From positions 1 to 64,000 of the forward strand of contig JAHBMJ010003829.1 of NCBI GenBank assembly GCA_018398765.1: DNA of 64,000 bases, in the 5' to 3' direction. This DNA is from Chromera velia (Eukaryota > Sar > Chromeraceae). The position numbers were made by a program, and so were the translations under genes. Below are positions 12,221 to 22,738 of the stretch, one piece after another (the stretch's first letter is position 1; every line of letters starts with the position of its first letter). Below the pieces are notes generated by a model. That model searched no databases. It worked only from the letters and a program-made list of their open reading frames with translations, and was not told the origin of the DNA.

Positions 12221-13440
12221 AAATGGCAGCAGAATTTGCCCCACACGAAGCATACGCAACATGTTCCAAATCCCTGCAACACGAATGGAAGTTTGTGGCG
12301 CGGGTAGTGCCAGGGGCGGGGGAACAGATGGGGCAGCTGGAAGGTATAATCAGAGACCGCCTCATCCCCGTCCTGATGAAAGGACGACGGAACGGAGGGC
12401 CCCCCACCCAGTATGACGTGTGGCTGAGAGATGTTACCGCCCTCCCGGTCCGACTGCTAGGCCTAGGCATCCCCAAACCCACCGAAACAGCGGATAGGGA
12501 CTACAAGACCTCAGCCGCAGCCAGTGAAGCGATCACAGAGGCCATCTTTCGTGGAGAGGACATAGACGCAGACGAGCATGTGAAGACGGGGCAGAAGGCA
12601 AGGGCAGCCCATAAAGAAGCAGTAAAAGAAGCAGTAGAGAAGGAGTGGGAGAGGTTAGGCAGCTAGTTAGGGCAGGCAGCCAGTGAGGACCAGTGTGAGG
12701 AAGTCAGGCAGTCAAAAGAAAAGAGGCAGTCAGGATGGCTGACGGCCACCCCCCTGAAGGAACACGGAATGAATCTCAGCCCAGACAAATTCCGGGATGC
12801 GATGACAATCCAATATCAGGGGAGAGTAGGGGAAGAGATTCTAAAGAGCAGATGTAAGGGATGTGGAGGAAGGTAGAGTCTGCAACACGCCCTTAACTGC
12901 CCAGTAGGGGGACTGCCCACACTACAACATGACGAAGTCAACCGCACATGGGGGAGTCTAGCAGCGGAAACATACCCCGCAGGAGCGGTTCACGCAAAGA
13001 AGCCGATTATTAGGGAGGAAGGGGAGGTGCAGGGATGTCCAGCGCTAAGTTCGGGGGGCCTATGCTCCACAGAGGCTGGTAATTTTCGATACTAGGGTGA
13101 TAAACCCACACGCCGCCTCGAGGAAGAAGGTGACCTGGACTCAAGCCCTCAAAGCAGCAGCAGAAGAAAAGAAGAGGAAACATGGGCAGGCAAGCGTGGA
13201 CACAGGGTGCGATTTCACCCCACTCGTGAGTGCAGTCGACGGAACGATGGAGGGGGAGGCTAAGATATTCTTGAAGAGGGTGGCAGAGCGATTGAATAAG
13301 AAATGGGGGCAACACGTGAGCAAGACGTGCGGCCGGATCTGAGCTCGACTGTAGATTGCTCACCTGAAAGCGGCAAGCGCGTACATTCAGGGGACCAGAG
13401 GAGTGTAGGGGGAGGGCTGGGAGGAAGGAGGAGTAGGCAG
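12221..13440 (+). mobile_element. Decayed non-LTR-type retrotransposon 3' part (RT C-terminal region)
   Basis: Plus-strand frames around 12221-12666 encode a segment with LQHEWKFVARVVPG, RLIPVLMKG and LPVRLLGLGIPKPTETADRDY. These are features of the thumb/C-terminal part of a reverse-transcriptase family common in aquatic eukaryote genomes. Further frames to about 13440 continue the same family: LSPDKFRDAMTIQYQGRVG, a C-x2-C ... H-x4-C zinc-like patch with LQHALNCPVGGL and QHDEVNRTWGSLA, then [20 protein letters not shown] and [10 protein letters not shown]. The pieces lie in different frames and the upstream polymerase core is missing, so the copy is broken and 5'-truncated. Assignment to a LINE-type element is from memory of this family; the exact clade is not determined. 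Confidence 0.6.
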
Positions 13441-13632
13441 TGCACTGGTTATGACTGAGGGATAGGAAGTACTTAGCAAATACCGAAGAAGGCATTCGGA
13501 CGGAGGAGTGTCAAGTATGAGGTCGCATGAGAGAGAGAGCTAGCAGCGAGAGCAGTAACGAAGACAGAAGGAAGAGATGAAAGACGTATAGGCCAGATGC
13601 TAAGAACAAACTTTAAGTCAATGCCCCCCCAA

Positions 13633-14437
13633 GTTAGTAAATGCCGTCAGTGCTGAATGTCCACATTTGCAACACCTCTAATGCCGACATCGGCATTTGA
13701 AACGGCATTTTGTAGCCAAAGTGGCATTTAGTGTGCAGTATACAGATATCAATGGATTAGACGCGCAAAACGCGTGCGCAAACTTAAAAAGCGTTTATTT
13801 TCGCATGCATATGCGTTTTTTACATGTATGCAGTTAATTGGTATTAAATTTTTATACATGCATGTGCATAAACATATATTTTAATGCGGCCCGATCGATC
13901 GAGATGTCTCTCTCATACTGCATATATGTATCAATATACAATGATTGATCAAAGAGTTCATCGTAAGTTTTTAATTGATCCATTTTTATCCCTTATCATG
14001 CAATCCGTCCATCGTATACTTAATCTATTCATCTCTCCTTTTTCTGGTGACATAGAAAATTAGACAGAAAAAGAATAAAAAGTGTCAATGGAAATCCCAG
14101 CAGAGCAGCTTGATCAACTGTTTGCCCTGGCATGGTCGGGGAATGCTTGGTCCTTCAACAGCATAGAAAACGAGTGGTTCCAAACAGGCGTCGCCTCTCT
14201 AGCGATTGGCTCCCTAAAGTCGTTAAAGAAATCAAACAGGCATTGTCATAGTTTCTTGATGGTCAGTTCATCTAGTTTAGCAACTTTGGTATACTTTTGT
14301 CAAAGATTAACACTATTAGTCTAGGCAAACTATGAAATGTCGGCACTGTATTGAAACATAAATATCGTTGTTGGTCAGTGCCATTTATACGTTTAGTATC
14401 AATAACGGCATTTATCACCCACGGCATTTACCAACCC
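13633..14437. mobile_element. Small hAT-like element with terminal inverted repeats
   Basis: The left end (about 13633-13652) and the reverse complement of the right end (about 14418-14437) share the core GTAAATGCCGT within imperfect inverted repeats. Related GGCATT units recur near both ends. A plus-strand frame at 14082-14324 begins near IPAEQLDQLFALAWSGNAW and continues FNSIENEWFQTGVASLA. This resembles the N-terminal stretch of hAT transposases, where a small-residue/aromatic run precedes FxxxEN. The frame is short and the element probably non-autonomous. No clear 8-bp target duplication is visible, so the family call is tentative. Confidence 0.4.
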
Positions 14438-14757
14438 TATTTGAAAGTAGATCCTAGGATACTTCTTGCCCTAGTTTTAGTCCCTTTTCGATGTTTTTTG
14501 GCATTTACAAAAACATGATTAATTTATATTAGATATGTACTACTGTTTTGAGTTAAATTAGAAATAAACCTAACAATGAACAATCATACCCCGCAGGTAG
14601 TATTAAGGATTTAAATCAACGATTTTATGAGATTTTAGACTAGGATTCTTCAGAATTTTATGGGATTTTAACAAGAATTTTACTGAATTTTACTAGGAAT
14701 TTTAAGGGATTTCAGCTGGGAATCTAGTGAAATATTAGATTTAAAACTAAATTTAAA
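14438..14757. other. AT-rich spacer
   Basis: AT-rich sequence with imperfectly repeated ATTTTA-type units (about 14600-14760) and no supported gene. It separates the hAT-like element from the GGAA tract. Confidence 0.5.
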
Positions 14758-14768
14758 ATACTTTGATC

Positions 14769-16170
14769 CAGAGGAAGGAAGGAAGGAATGAAAGAACGTA
14801 GGAAAGAAGGAACGAAGGAAGGAAGGAAGGATGGAAGGAAGGAAGGAAGGAAGGGAGAAAGGAAGGAAGGAAGGAAAGAAGGAAGGAAGGAAGGAAGGAA
14901 GGAGGGAAGGAAAGAAGGAAGGAAGGAAGCGAGGAAAGAAGAAATGAAAGAAGAAGGGTAAAGAAGGGAAGGAACGAAGCATTACAAAGGAAGCAAGAGA
15001 GGAAGGAAGGAACGAAGGAACGAAGGAAGGAATGAAAGAAGGAGGGACGAAGGAAGGAAGGAACGAAGGAAAGGAAGATAGGAACGAAGGAAGGCAGGAA
15101 CAAAGGAAGGAACAAAGGAAGGCAGGAACGAAGGAAGGAAGGAATGAAGGAAGGAACGAAGGAAGGAACGAAGGAAGGAACGAAGGAAGGAAGGAACGAG
15201 GGAAGGAAGGAACGAACGAGGGAAGGAAGGAAGAAACGAAGGAAGGAACGAAGGAAGGAAATAGATGGATGGAAGAAAGAAACAAACGAAAGAAGGAAGG
15301 AAGGGACGAAAGAAGAAAGGAAGGAAGGAAGGAAGGGACAAAGGAAGGAAGGAAGGAAGGAAGGAAGGAAGGGACGAAGGAAGGAAGGGACGAAGGAAGG
15401 AAGGAAGGAAGGAAGGAAGGAAAGAATGAAGGAAGGAACGAAGGATTCGGAAGGAAGGAACGAAGGAAGGTACCGTTACGAAGGAACAAAAGAAAGAAGG
15501 AAAGAACAAGGGAAAGAAGAGATGAAGGAAGGAAGGAAGGAAGGAAGGAAGGAAAGAACGAAGGAAGGAAGGAAGGAAGGAAAGAACGAAGGAAGGAACG
15601 AAGGATTCGGAAGGAAGGAAGGAACGAAGGAAGGAAGGAACGAAGGAAGGAAGGAACGAAGGAAGGCAGGAATGAAGGAAGGCAGAAACGAAGGAACAAA
15701 GGGACGAAGGAAGGAAGGAACGAAGGAAAGAAGGAAGGAACGAAGGAAAGAAGGAAGGAACGAAGGAAGGAAGGAAGGAAGGAAGGGACAAAGGAAGGAA
15801 GGGACGAAGGAAAGGAGGAAGGAAGGAATGAAAGAAGGAACGAAGGAACAAAAGAAAGAAGGAAGGAACGAGGGAAAGAAGGGACGAAGGAAGGAAGGAA
15901 CGAAGGATTCGGAAGAAAGGAAGGAATGAAGGAAGGAAGGAACGAAGGAAGGCAGGAACGAAAGAAGGCAGGAACGAAGGAACGAAGGAACGAAGGGATG
16001 AAGGAAGGAACGAAAGAAGGAAGGAAGGAACGAAAGAAGGAAGGAACGAGGGAAGGAAAGAAGGAACGAAAGAAGGAAATGGATGGAAGGAAGGAAGAAA
16101 TGAAGGAAGAAAGGAAAGAACGAAGGAAGGAAGGAATCATGAAAGAAAGATGGAAGGAAAGAAGGAATGA
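14769..16170. repeat. 1.4-kb GGAA/GAAC purine-tract satellite
   Basis: For about 1,400 bases the plus strand is almost wholly purine, built from GGAA units with interspersed GAAC and GAAT variants and occasional GGCA. A variant containing ATTCGGAA recurs at several places, for example near 15445, 15603 and 15906, which hints at higher-order duplication. Both strands have long open frames (SFLPSFLPSF on minus, KEGRKEGRNEG on plus) simply because the unit lacks stops. These are not called as genes. Confidence 0.9.
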
Positions 16171-16229
16171 CTACAGAGTTTACACTGACTCTGCATGTTC
16201 TCTTAATAATAGTATACTACTTTCCATAA

Positions 16230-17256
16230 GTCTGACTCATAATTCACAAAAGCGACGAAGGAGTTCAGCGGGACTTGTATCGATTGCCTCTGTCCTGTTC
16301 CATGCAAAAGAACCCTCTTCTTGCAAAGAGAGCCCAGTTTTCCATTTCTCTGCACTATCATAGCAATCAACTTTGCACTTTACCCATTTTTCGCGAACCT
16401 CTTTCTTAGCTTCCTCTTCTAACAAAAACCTAAAGTCACTTTTTTGAAAAACACGAGAAGTGAGGTTCACCTCCTTTATGACCCTCTCTGGGTCGGTCTT
16501 TATCAGCACAAATATGTGGGGCTAGGTGTGGGGCCTTCCAGTTTTTAGTCATGCACCAGCTGCACACTGCTGCAACGTAAGGCTTGTGCATGATTTTCTA
16601 ATTTTTCCTTGAGCGTACGTATGTATAAAAGTATTCTGGATTGGTGATGAACTCCCGTACTTCGTGCATTGGAAAGGTGCAAGGGTCTTTAGGCGGCCAG
16701 GGATTGCTTCAAAGTTTGGGAACACATAGCCTACTAGCTCTTTGTTACCCGTCTTCTCCCCCGCGTCGTCTCCTTCATCTCCTTCAAAGTGGGTGACGAT
16801 CTTCCCGAGTACCGTTCCCACTTGGGGTGGCCGTTTACTGTCGTGTGTATACGCGACACATCATCGATGTTCAGAAGTTTATCATCATCAATATGGAACA
16901 AGTAGTCCACGCCGTCTTTTTGCATCGCTGCAAAAGCCAGCTAAACCACCTTGTCCTGTCTGATCTCTACTTTTCTATGCCCTCCCCGTTCCTTTCTTTC
17001 CTTCTTACTGACCACACGCACAAAAGGGTCGTTCTTATACCGATCTTTGTAATTCATAGCCTTTACAAGAGCTTCATCTTCCTCTCTCTCTGATTCAAAT
17101 CCAATGTATACTTTCGAGATACCAATGTACTCATGGTACTTGAAGAAGTCCTCCAAGTCTGGTAAATCATGTGTCATTAGCGCCAGCCCAACCCGGAGAC
17201 CCCCTGAAGCAGCTTTCTTCAAGCGAATGCTTCTCAGCTCTCTCCAATCACTGTCT
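16230..17256 (-). pseudogene. Broken glycosyltransferase-like gene (GT2_4/GT92-like)
   Basis: Minus-strand frames encode a protein resembling the family-2/92-type glycosyltransferases that transfer a sugar with a DxD metal site. The N-terminal block reads RVGLALMTHDLPDLEDFFKY then IGISKVYIGFESE, typical of the nucleotide-binding half. It is followed by GVDYLFHIDDDKLL with the DDD metal motif, and then fragments containing ELVGYVFPNFEAIPG and YTYAQGK. Between the first two blocks an in-frame TAG (16943-16941) interrupts otherwise continuous coding, and later blocks lie in other frames. The copy therefore looks broken, although unrecognised short introns cannot be excluded. The 5' end may be an exon starting after the acceptor near 17254. 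No upstream exon was found. Confidence 0.5.
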
Positions 17257-18957
17257 TAAAGGCCGTCCCCACGATTTCCTGCAACAGTCACTCCAACGGA
17301 CAACAGTGAAATGAGTGTCCTTATAGACAGTCTTATGAAGGAACATAAGGAACGCTGAAGGCCTGAAGGAAGTAAGTGGATATGCATGCATGCATACACG
17401 CCCGAGGTGGTTTTGCAAAGCTTTGCAGTCGCAGGTGCATGCCGTATGATATCGTATGGTGTGCTGAGGTGCTGAGACATTCTCCTGACTATTGATAAAC
17501 CAAAGACTGAGAGGTGGAACAAGCAGAACAGAGCAAGATCTTTTACATCTTTTTTTCTTTTTGTGGCTCACCATGGTTTTATTTGTTGTACGTCTTTCAT
17601 TTCCATGTCCCACGCTTTGTCAAGCAACCTGGCCTCTCCATTGCTCGGCTCGTCGGCGTCCTTAGGTTTAGCAATACTCCGCATTCATGTGATTGTCTCA
17701 TCTCTTCCAGGGCGTGCTGGCAAGGTACGCCGAAGTGGTGTACTGGCAGGCTTCTTGGAAGGGCAAGACGAAGAGCTGGATGCAGCCACGGCGGCGGCAG
17801 CGGCTTGGCAGGGAATCTTATTATCAAAAACTGCTTTGGAAAAGGATAAAAAGATAAAAAGATCACACACACAACGCAATAGCAGCAAAAGCCTGCCAAA
17901 AGATGACAACACTCGTAGAGATGTACAGAAAAAGAGAAAAAAAACAAGACCGGACAATCAGATCCAGAGGTAATGAAACAGGTGCCAATGAAGCAGGTTC
18001 GTGTCCGAACTGGGAGTGGAGGGACGATTTGAAGCCAGTTTACAGCTAAAATGGTTTTCTCTTTACTTTCATTCAGTGACATAGTTCTGTGACATTTCGT
18101 CATGCAGCAAGAATACCCAAAAGATAAAAAACAAACAGAATGAATAAAGGAACAAAAAAACGATAGAGGAATGAAGAATAAGAAAAAAAAGGGGGAAGGA
18201 GGGACTGTGAGTGAACAAAGCATCCAATAAAGTTACCAGGCAACGGCATTTCTATCTCCCATCTAGTCTCCCATTGATGTTCCTTAACAACAGAAACTTA
18301 CTCATACACGCTCCCCGACACAAACCATTTTGAAAATGCCATGCATAAACAACTGACCATCTGCATGACTCTGACACGGAGATGGTTTGACGTCCTGCAC
18401 AACAGCTGATACAACTGAAGGCCAAGACCTGCATACAAAGGGCGTATATTTACTTTTATACATAAAAATTCTACAAACAAATAAAATAAATAATATAGAA
18501 AATAAACAGAGACAGCTGATACAGCTGAAGTCTGAGACCTGTACACAAAGGTCATGCATGTGGTCGATTGAGAGCGGCTGTGGATATCGAGTACCCAAGA
18601 GGAGGAAGGCCCTTGGGAAGGGGGGTTATGTGAAAAGAGGCATAGCGCTGCCGTACACAGGCCCTAGAAACGGGCTCTAGAGAAGTCATCGCTCTAAACA
18701 TGTACCGATGTATCTTCGACCACCTGTCAGTGCTGTCTCGGCATCACTGAAGGAAGCTGACAGTGTTGGTGTAGATGCCATGGGAGCGAGTGGGGCGGAA
18801 CTGCCTGTAAAAATTGAATTGGTGAAGTTCAAATACAAACGACGTGTAGCTGCTCGCACGTGCAGAGATGCAAAGAAAGAAAAAATAAGAAGAGCTGCCT
18901 CCAGGCACAAGACAGTGTCACGCAGAAAGAGGTATGAAATTTTGAGTCACGACTCCC
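17257..18957. other. Intergenic stretch without a supported gene
   Basis: Frames on both strands here are short and show no recognisable family. A plus-strand frame at about 17563-17973 encodes an Ala-rich then Lys/Arg-rich segment but lacks clear exon boundaries. Two similar segments at about 18400-18440 and 18510-18555 share ACAGCTGATACA-CTGAAG and CCTGxATACAAAGG-type sequence, an imperfect local duplication. Confidence 0.4.
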
Positions 18958-18958
18958 A

Positions 18959-19435
18959 CTACAATCCGTGCCACAACAACGCGCACTGCCTAAGGCGGCC
19001 TAAGGTGCTGCTCACCCTACTGGTCACACGACATGCTTTGCACCTGGAACGTAGGCGGTCGTACTTGCAGATACGGTAACCCTTTCCACCACAGTCTTTG
19101 CAGTAAAAACGTAGGCGGTCGTGCTCGCAGATGCCCTTTCCGCCACAGTCTTTGCAGTAAAAACGTCTCTTGGCGTGTTCACACTTTTGTGGATCCTTTC
19201 TACATTGATATTCTATGCACTGCTGGTAGAGACGCCCTAGGCCATAGTCGCAGACTCCTGTCCCTCTGCAATCTTTACAGTCAGCACATTGCTTTCCGTA
19301 CTCACAGATACCGCTTTCTTTACAATCAGTGCAAGTTTTGCGACGCTTTCCATGTTCACATACTCCCTTCTCTCCACAATCCATACAGTAGTACTTTTCC
19401 TGACTATGCTCGCACCGCGGCCGGTTGTATTTCAT
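18959..19435 (-). CDS. Cys/His-repeat zinc-binding protein (uncharacterised)
   Basis: The frame starts with ATG at 19435 and encodes 158 residues. The first ~130 are about seven repeats of roughly 20 residues with the pattern C-x-[H/Y]-x(6)-C-x2-C-x(3-5) (for example GVCEHGKRRKTCTDCKESG and GICEHDRLRFYCKDCGGKG). The regular Cys/His spacing strongly suggests zinc binding, with basic residues between the ligands. Proteins with this repeat occur in many algal and protist genomes, but I know of no assigned function. After CKACRV the frame runs into unrelated sequence. A donor-like GTGAGC near 19013 suggests the coding exon ends there and that more exons may follow. An in-frame TAA precedes the ATG after an A-run, so this ATG is the first usable start in the exon. 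Confidence 0.6.
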   Translation of the reverse strand: MKYNRPRCEHSQEKYYCMDCGEKGVCEHGKRRKTCTDCKESGICEYGKQCADCKDCRGTGVCDYGLGRLYQQCIEYQCRKDPQKCEHAKRRFYCKDCGGKGICEHDRLRFYCKDCGGKGYRICKYDRLRSRCKACRVTSRVSSTLGRLRQCALLWHGL

Positions 19436-19849
19436 TTTTTTTTAGGGGCTTGACGAGGTACCTGACACTTCCGTCTTGGCTGTTCTCTTAGATGAATTTC
19501 TTTCTAGATGTGCCGGACCTGTTAGAACAAACAGCGCATCGATGCAGAGAAAGAACGGAAAAACAAAAACGCAGACAAGAACAATAAGAACATCTGGGCA
19601 TGCGGAACGAGTTGCACATATCACACTATAATGCAGACATACACGGACAAATTGCAATGGGTAGGTTTCAGGCCTCAGACATGCATGTAGCGTCTGAACC
19701 TCCCCCTTCACAGACCTAAAGGATACAAGCGGTATGCATGCTCAGCAGAATTAATTCGCATATATGCAGACTAGCATGCGGAGGGAGGGCATAAAATCCT
19801 CTGAGACGTTTTACCGACCTAGGAGAACCCGACATCAGCAAACAAAACA

Positions 19850-20062
19850 CTACCAACCGGAAAGTGAGGGCACTTGATCAGACTCTCGCGGAAGGCGGTC
19901 AAAGAGGCAGTTCTTTTCAGTCATCATCTGCAAGAGAAGCGACTGCAGCCAGGCTTTATCCTTGCCCCTATACCCCTGGGGGTCGGCCTCTGAAGGGAAG
20001 CCCAGGGCCGCCTCTACTCGTTGTATCTTGGTGCACACATCCAAAAACTGTTGCACGTACTC
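19850..20062 (-). CDS. Candidate exon of an unknown protein
   Basis: A minus-strand frame encodes YVQQFLDVCTKIQRVEAALG, then GKDKAWLQSLLLQMMTEKN and CLFDRLPRESD. Its composition is amphipathic-helical and unlike the simple-sequence frames around it, so it is probably a real exon. It lies between the zinc-repeat frame (18959-19435) and the exon at 20463-20537 on the same strand. Whether the three belong to one gene is not shown by phases. Function unknown. Confidence 0.35.
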   Translation of the reverse strand, partial: EYVQQFLDVCTKIQRVEAALGFPSEADPQGYRGKDKAWLQSLLLQMMTEKNCLFDRLPRESDQVPSLSGW

Positions 20063-20140
20063 CGCCTGGCTAGGAGTGGCGCTGTTCCCATTGTATATGT
20101 GTGCGAGTCAATTTTTCATCTTGTTTGAGACGGCCCACTT

Positions 20141-20160
20141 TGCAAGCGCCACACACATAC

Positions 20161-20193
<33 letters not shown>

Positions 20194-20284
20194 TACATAC
20201 ACATACACATACACACACATACACACACACACATACACACACACACATACACATACACACATACACACACACACACACACACAT

Positions 20285-20325
<41 letters not shown>
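20141..20325. repeat. CA/TACA and GA compound microsatellite
   Basis: About 145 bases of CA with interspersed TA (ACACATACAC units) pass directly into about 40 bases of GA repeats. Open frames such as the Cys-Val run on the minus strand are produced by the repeat. Confidence 0.9.
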
Positions 20326-20330
<5 letters not shown>

Positions 20331-20462
20331 CTCATGCAACACGGTCGACTGACACGCAGACAGCGTAGAGACTGAGGGGGATGCGCAGATGAGAGTTGCT
20401 CGGGGACGGCCAGTACCAGACAAGGTAGAGAATTGAGAGACCGGCAGAGACTGTGTGCTTAC

Positions 20463-20537
20463 CTTGAGGCTGGGCCTGGCTGGTACCCCCCCCTTCCGTA
20501 ACATGAAGGTACTAGCCATGAAGAGCATCAGGAAGGC
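20463..20537 (-). CDS. Candidate 75-bp exon of an unknown protein
   Basis: On the minus strand a CTGCAG acceptor is followed by coding for AFLMLFMASTFMLRKGG and PARPSLK, ending exactly at a consensus GTAAGC donor. Clean splice sites at both ends and non-repetitive composition support an exon. Its partner exons are uncertain; the frame at 19850-20062 downstream is a candidate. Confidence 0.4.
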
Positions 20538-20570
20538 TTCTGCAGGCACACACAGACTCTTATACACATC

Positions 20571-20940
20571 TATACATGTGTGCGGACAGGGAGAGAAACA
20601 GAGGGATCCGTCCATGCATGCAGACAAGTAGACGGACAGGGAGAGAAACAGAGGGATCCGTCCATGTATGCAGACAAACAGACGGACAGGGAGAGAAACA
20701 GAGGGATCCATCCATGTATGCAGACAAGCAGACGGACAGGGAGAGAAACAGAGGGATCCGTCTATGCATGCAGACAAGCAGACGAACAAGGAGAGAAACA
20801 GAGGGATCCGTCCATGGATGCAGATAAGCAGACGGACAGGGAGAGAAACAGAAGGATCCGTCCATGCATGCAGACAAGCAGACGGATAGGGAAAGGAACA
20901 GAGGGATCCATCCATGCATGCAGATAAGCAGACACAGTGC
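20571..20940. repeat. 60-bp minisatellite, about six copies
   Basis: A unit containing GACGGACAGGGAGAGAAACA, GAGGGATCCGTCCATG and CATGCAGACAAGCA recurs at exact 60-bp spacing with few substitutions. Because 60 is a multiple of 3, all frames stay open and produce spurious repetitive ORFs on both strands. Confidence 0.92.
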
Positions 20941-21431
20941 ATGAACTGACAATTTGCAAGAAAGTGGCAGCAATAACGCATGAACGGCTGGAGCAAAGAC
21001 TTTGTGTCTGTATGAAGTGAGACCAGTTCAAAAATGGTTGGAGCGACCATGCATCCTTCACATATTCCTCCTTTTCTAAATTTTTTTAAATGTTGCCTCT
21101 TCGGACAGGGTCCTTCATTCTTGCCCGACTGTTTTCATTCGTGTGAACGTTTTTTCCGACTGCATGGGTCTGCATACCCGATTTCTAATCCTTGCAATAG
21201 ATATCGTTGGATCTTCTAAGGTTAACTGCTTTCTTTTCATATCACGCTTAACTGATACTTATGTTGCCTGATATGCATCCCCTGGCTACTTGACGGAGCG
21301 TCACCAAGTGTTCTGTTTGAAGTTCTGCCTTCGCCTTTCCATACAGCACCTTCTGGACGTATCTATCAAGAGCGATCAAAAACAAGACAGGGGTTCAGGG
21401 TAGAAGGGTCCCGGAGAGAGTGGGCCACTGG
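20941..21431. other. Spacer without a supported gene
   Basis: No coding sequence with family resemblance or clean splice sites is seen. Short frames near 21034-21219 look like chance. Confidence 0.4.
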
Positions 21432-22160
21432 ACAGACAGACAGAAAGAAAGGGAAGGAGTTTGGTCAAGAGACTCTTCCTTCAGCCTGTTTGGAAACCAT
21501 CGATGACATCGAACAAGCTAGATCATACACATTTGACCAGAGGAAACCACAGAGTGGTCATGGTCATGGGCCAGGGGGGGAAAGGAAGAGATGAAACACA
21601 TTCAGCGCAGGGCTCGGACGGGAAGACATGAAAATGAAGGCTCGATCAAGCAGACGTGTTCTCATCTGAGTGCCAATTTGATGCCCGGTTCCCAATTCTT
21701 CCTCCCTTGAGATGAATCAACCCCGACCATTTAATGCATCAGGATGATATCCTTCTCCTTAATTGCACTCTTTAAAAGATCTTTTAATTCTTTCTGCAGG
21801 AAAAATTAAAAGATCTTTTGAGACAGACAGAAAGAAAGGGAAGGAGGTTGGTTAAGAGACTCTTCCTTCAGCCTGTTTAGAAACCATCGATGACATCGAA
21901 CAAGCTAGATCACACACATTTGACCAGAGGAAACCACAAAGTGGTCACGGTCACGGGCCAGGGGCGGAAAGGAAGAGACGAAACACATTCAGCGCAGGGC
22001 TTGGACGGGAAGATATGAAAATGAAGGCTCAATCATGCAGACGTGTTCTCATCTAAGTGCCAATTTGATGCCCGGTTCCCAATTCTTCCTCTTTTAAGAT
22101 GAATCGACCCCGACTATTTGATGTATAAGTATGATATCCCTCTCCTTAATTGCATTCTTT
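21432..22160. repeat. Two-copy tandem duplication, period ~387 bp
   Basis: The segment from about 21432 to 21773 reappears from about 21823 to 22160 with only scattered substitutions. Matching landmarks such as AAAGGGAAGGAG are offset by 387 bp. The junction between the copies (21774-21819) is a perfect 16-bp inverted repeat. The duplicated unit itself holds no recognisable gene. Confidence 0.85.
21774..21819. repeat. Perfect 16-bp palindromic hairpin at the duplication junction
   Basis: AAAAGATCTTTTAATT (21774-21789) is followed after 14 nt by its exact reverse complement (21804-21819). Each arm itself contains the palindrome AAAAGATCTTTT. Confidence 0.9.
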
Positions 22161-22165
22161 TTTTT

Positions 22166-22738
22166 TTACTCCTCCTCTTTCTCTGCTTTTAACTGATGTC
22201 TTCCATCTGCTTCCTCATCTTTATCTTCATAAGCCTCTTCTTCGACGTCCTCACACTCAGATTTTCCCAAAAATTCCGTCTCCACAATCGGCTCTGGTTC
22301 TGATTCCTTCCCACACATACGACCGAGGTTCACGTCGAGTTTCGACCGAGCGTCCGAAAACCCCTCAGACTGCGAGTGCCTCCTCAGGGCTCCTGTATGG
22401 TGAGAAAAGGAAAGGAGCAGGCGGTATGGGGCGACAATGACTTACTCATCGTGGCATGTAGATGCAAGAGAAGACATGCATTGTCTGTTGTGGTGCACTG
22501 AGTCTCACAAGAGACACATGAGAGATGATGCTCTTCTCGCTTTGCTCTGTCTGTTCTAATACCATTCCAAAAGGTGTATAGGATAGAAATACTTTTCTTT
22601 CCTCTACTCCCTGTCTGTCTACCTGTCAGTCTGACCTTCTGACATCTTGGGGAATAGGGAGTGTATCGTCTCGTCCAACGGGTCCTTGCATGTCCTCTTT
22701 TGCTTCCCTCCCTCTTTGACATTCTCTCTATCTATCTC
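22166..22738 (-). CDS. 3' end of an unknown acidic protein, two exons visible
   Basis: Two minus-strand exons join in consistent phase: 22738-22636 (after an ACCAG acceptor, ending at a GTCAGA donor, phase 1) and 22392-22166 (after ATACAG, ending with TAA in an A-run). The encoded tail reads ENVKEGGKQKRTCKDPLDET, continues IHSLFPKMSEG and RRHSQSEGFSDARSK, and ends with a strongly acidic region (CEDVEEEAYEDKDEEADG). No family is recognised. Upstream exons were not found, so the N-terminus is missing. The terminal exon ends at the edge of the tandem duplication (21432-22160). Confidence 0.45.

Noticed and set aside
14680-16363. Long open frames on both strands (SFLPSF and KEGRKEG type)
   Set aside because: They are products of the stop-free GGAA repeat; no non-repetitive coding is present.
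20070-21050. A 326-codon minus-strand frame with Cys-Val and CMDGS repeats
   Set aside because: It is created by the CA microsatellite and the 60-bp minisatellite. Only the 75-bp exon within it (20463-20537) has coding character, and in that same frame.
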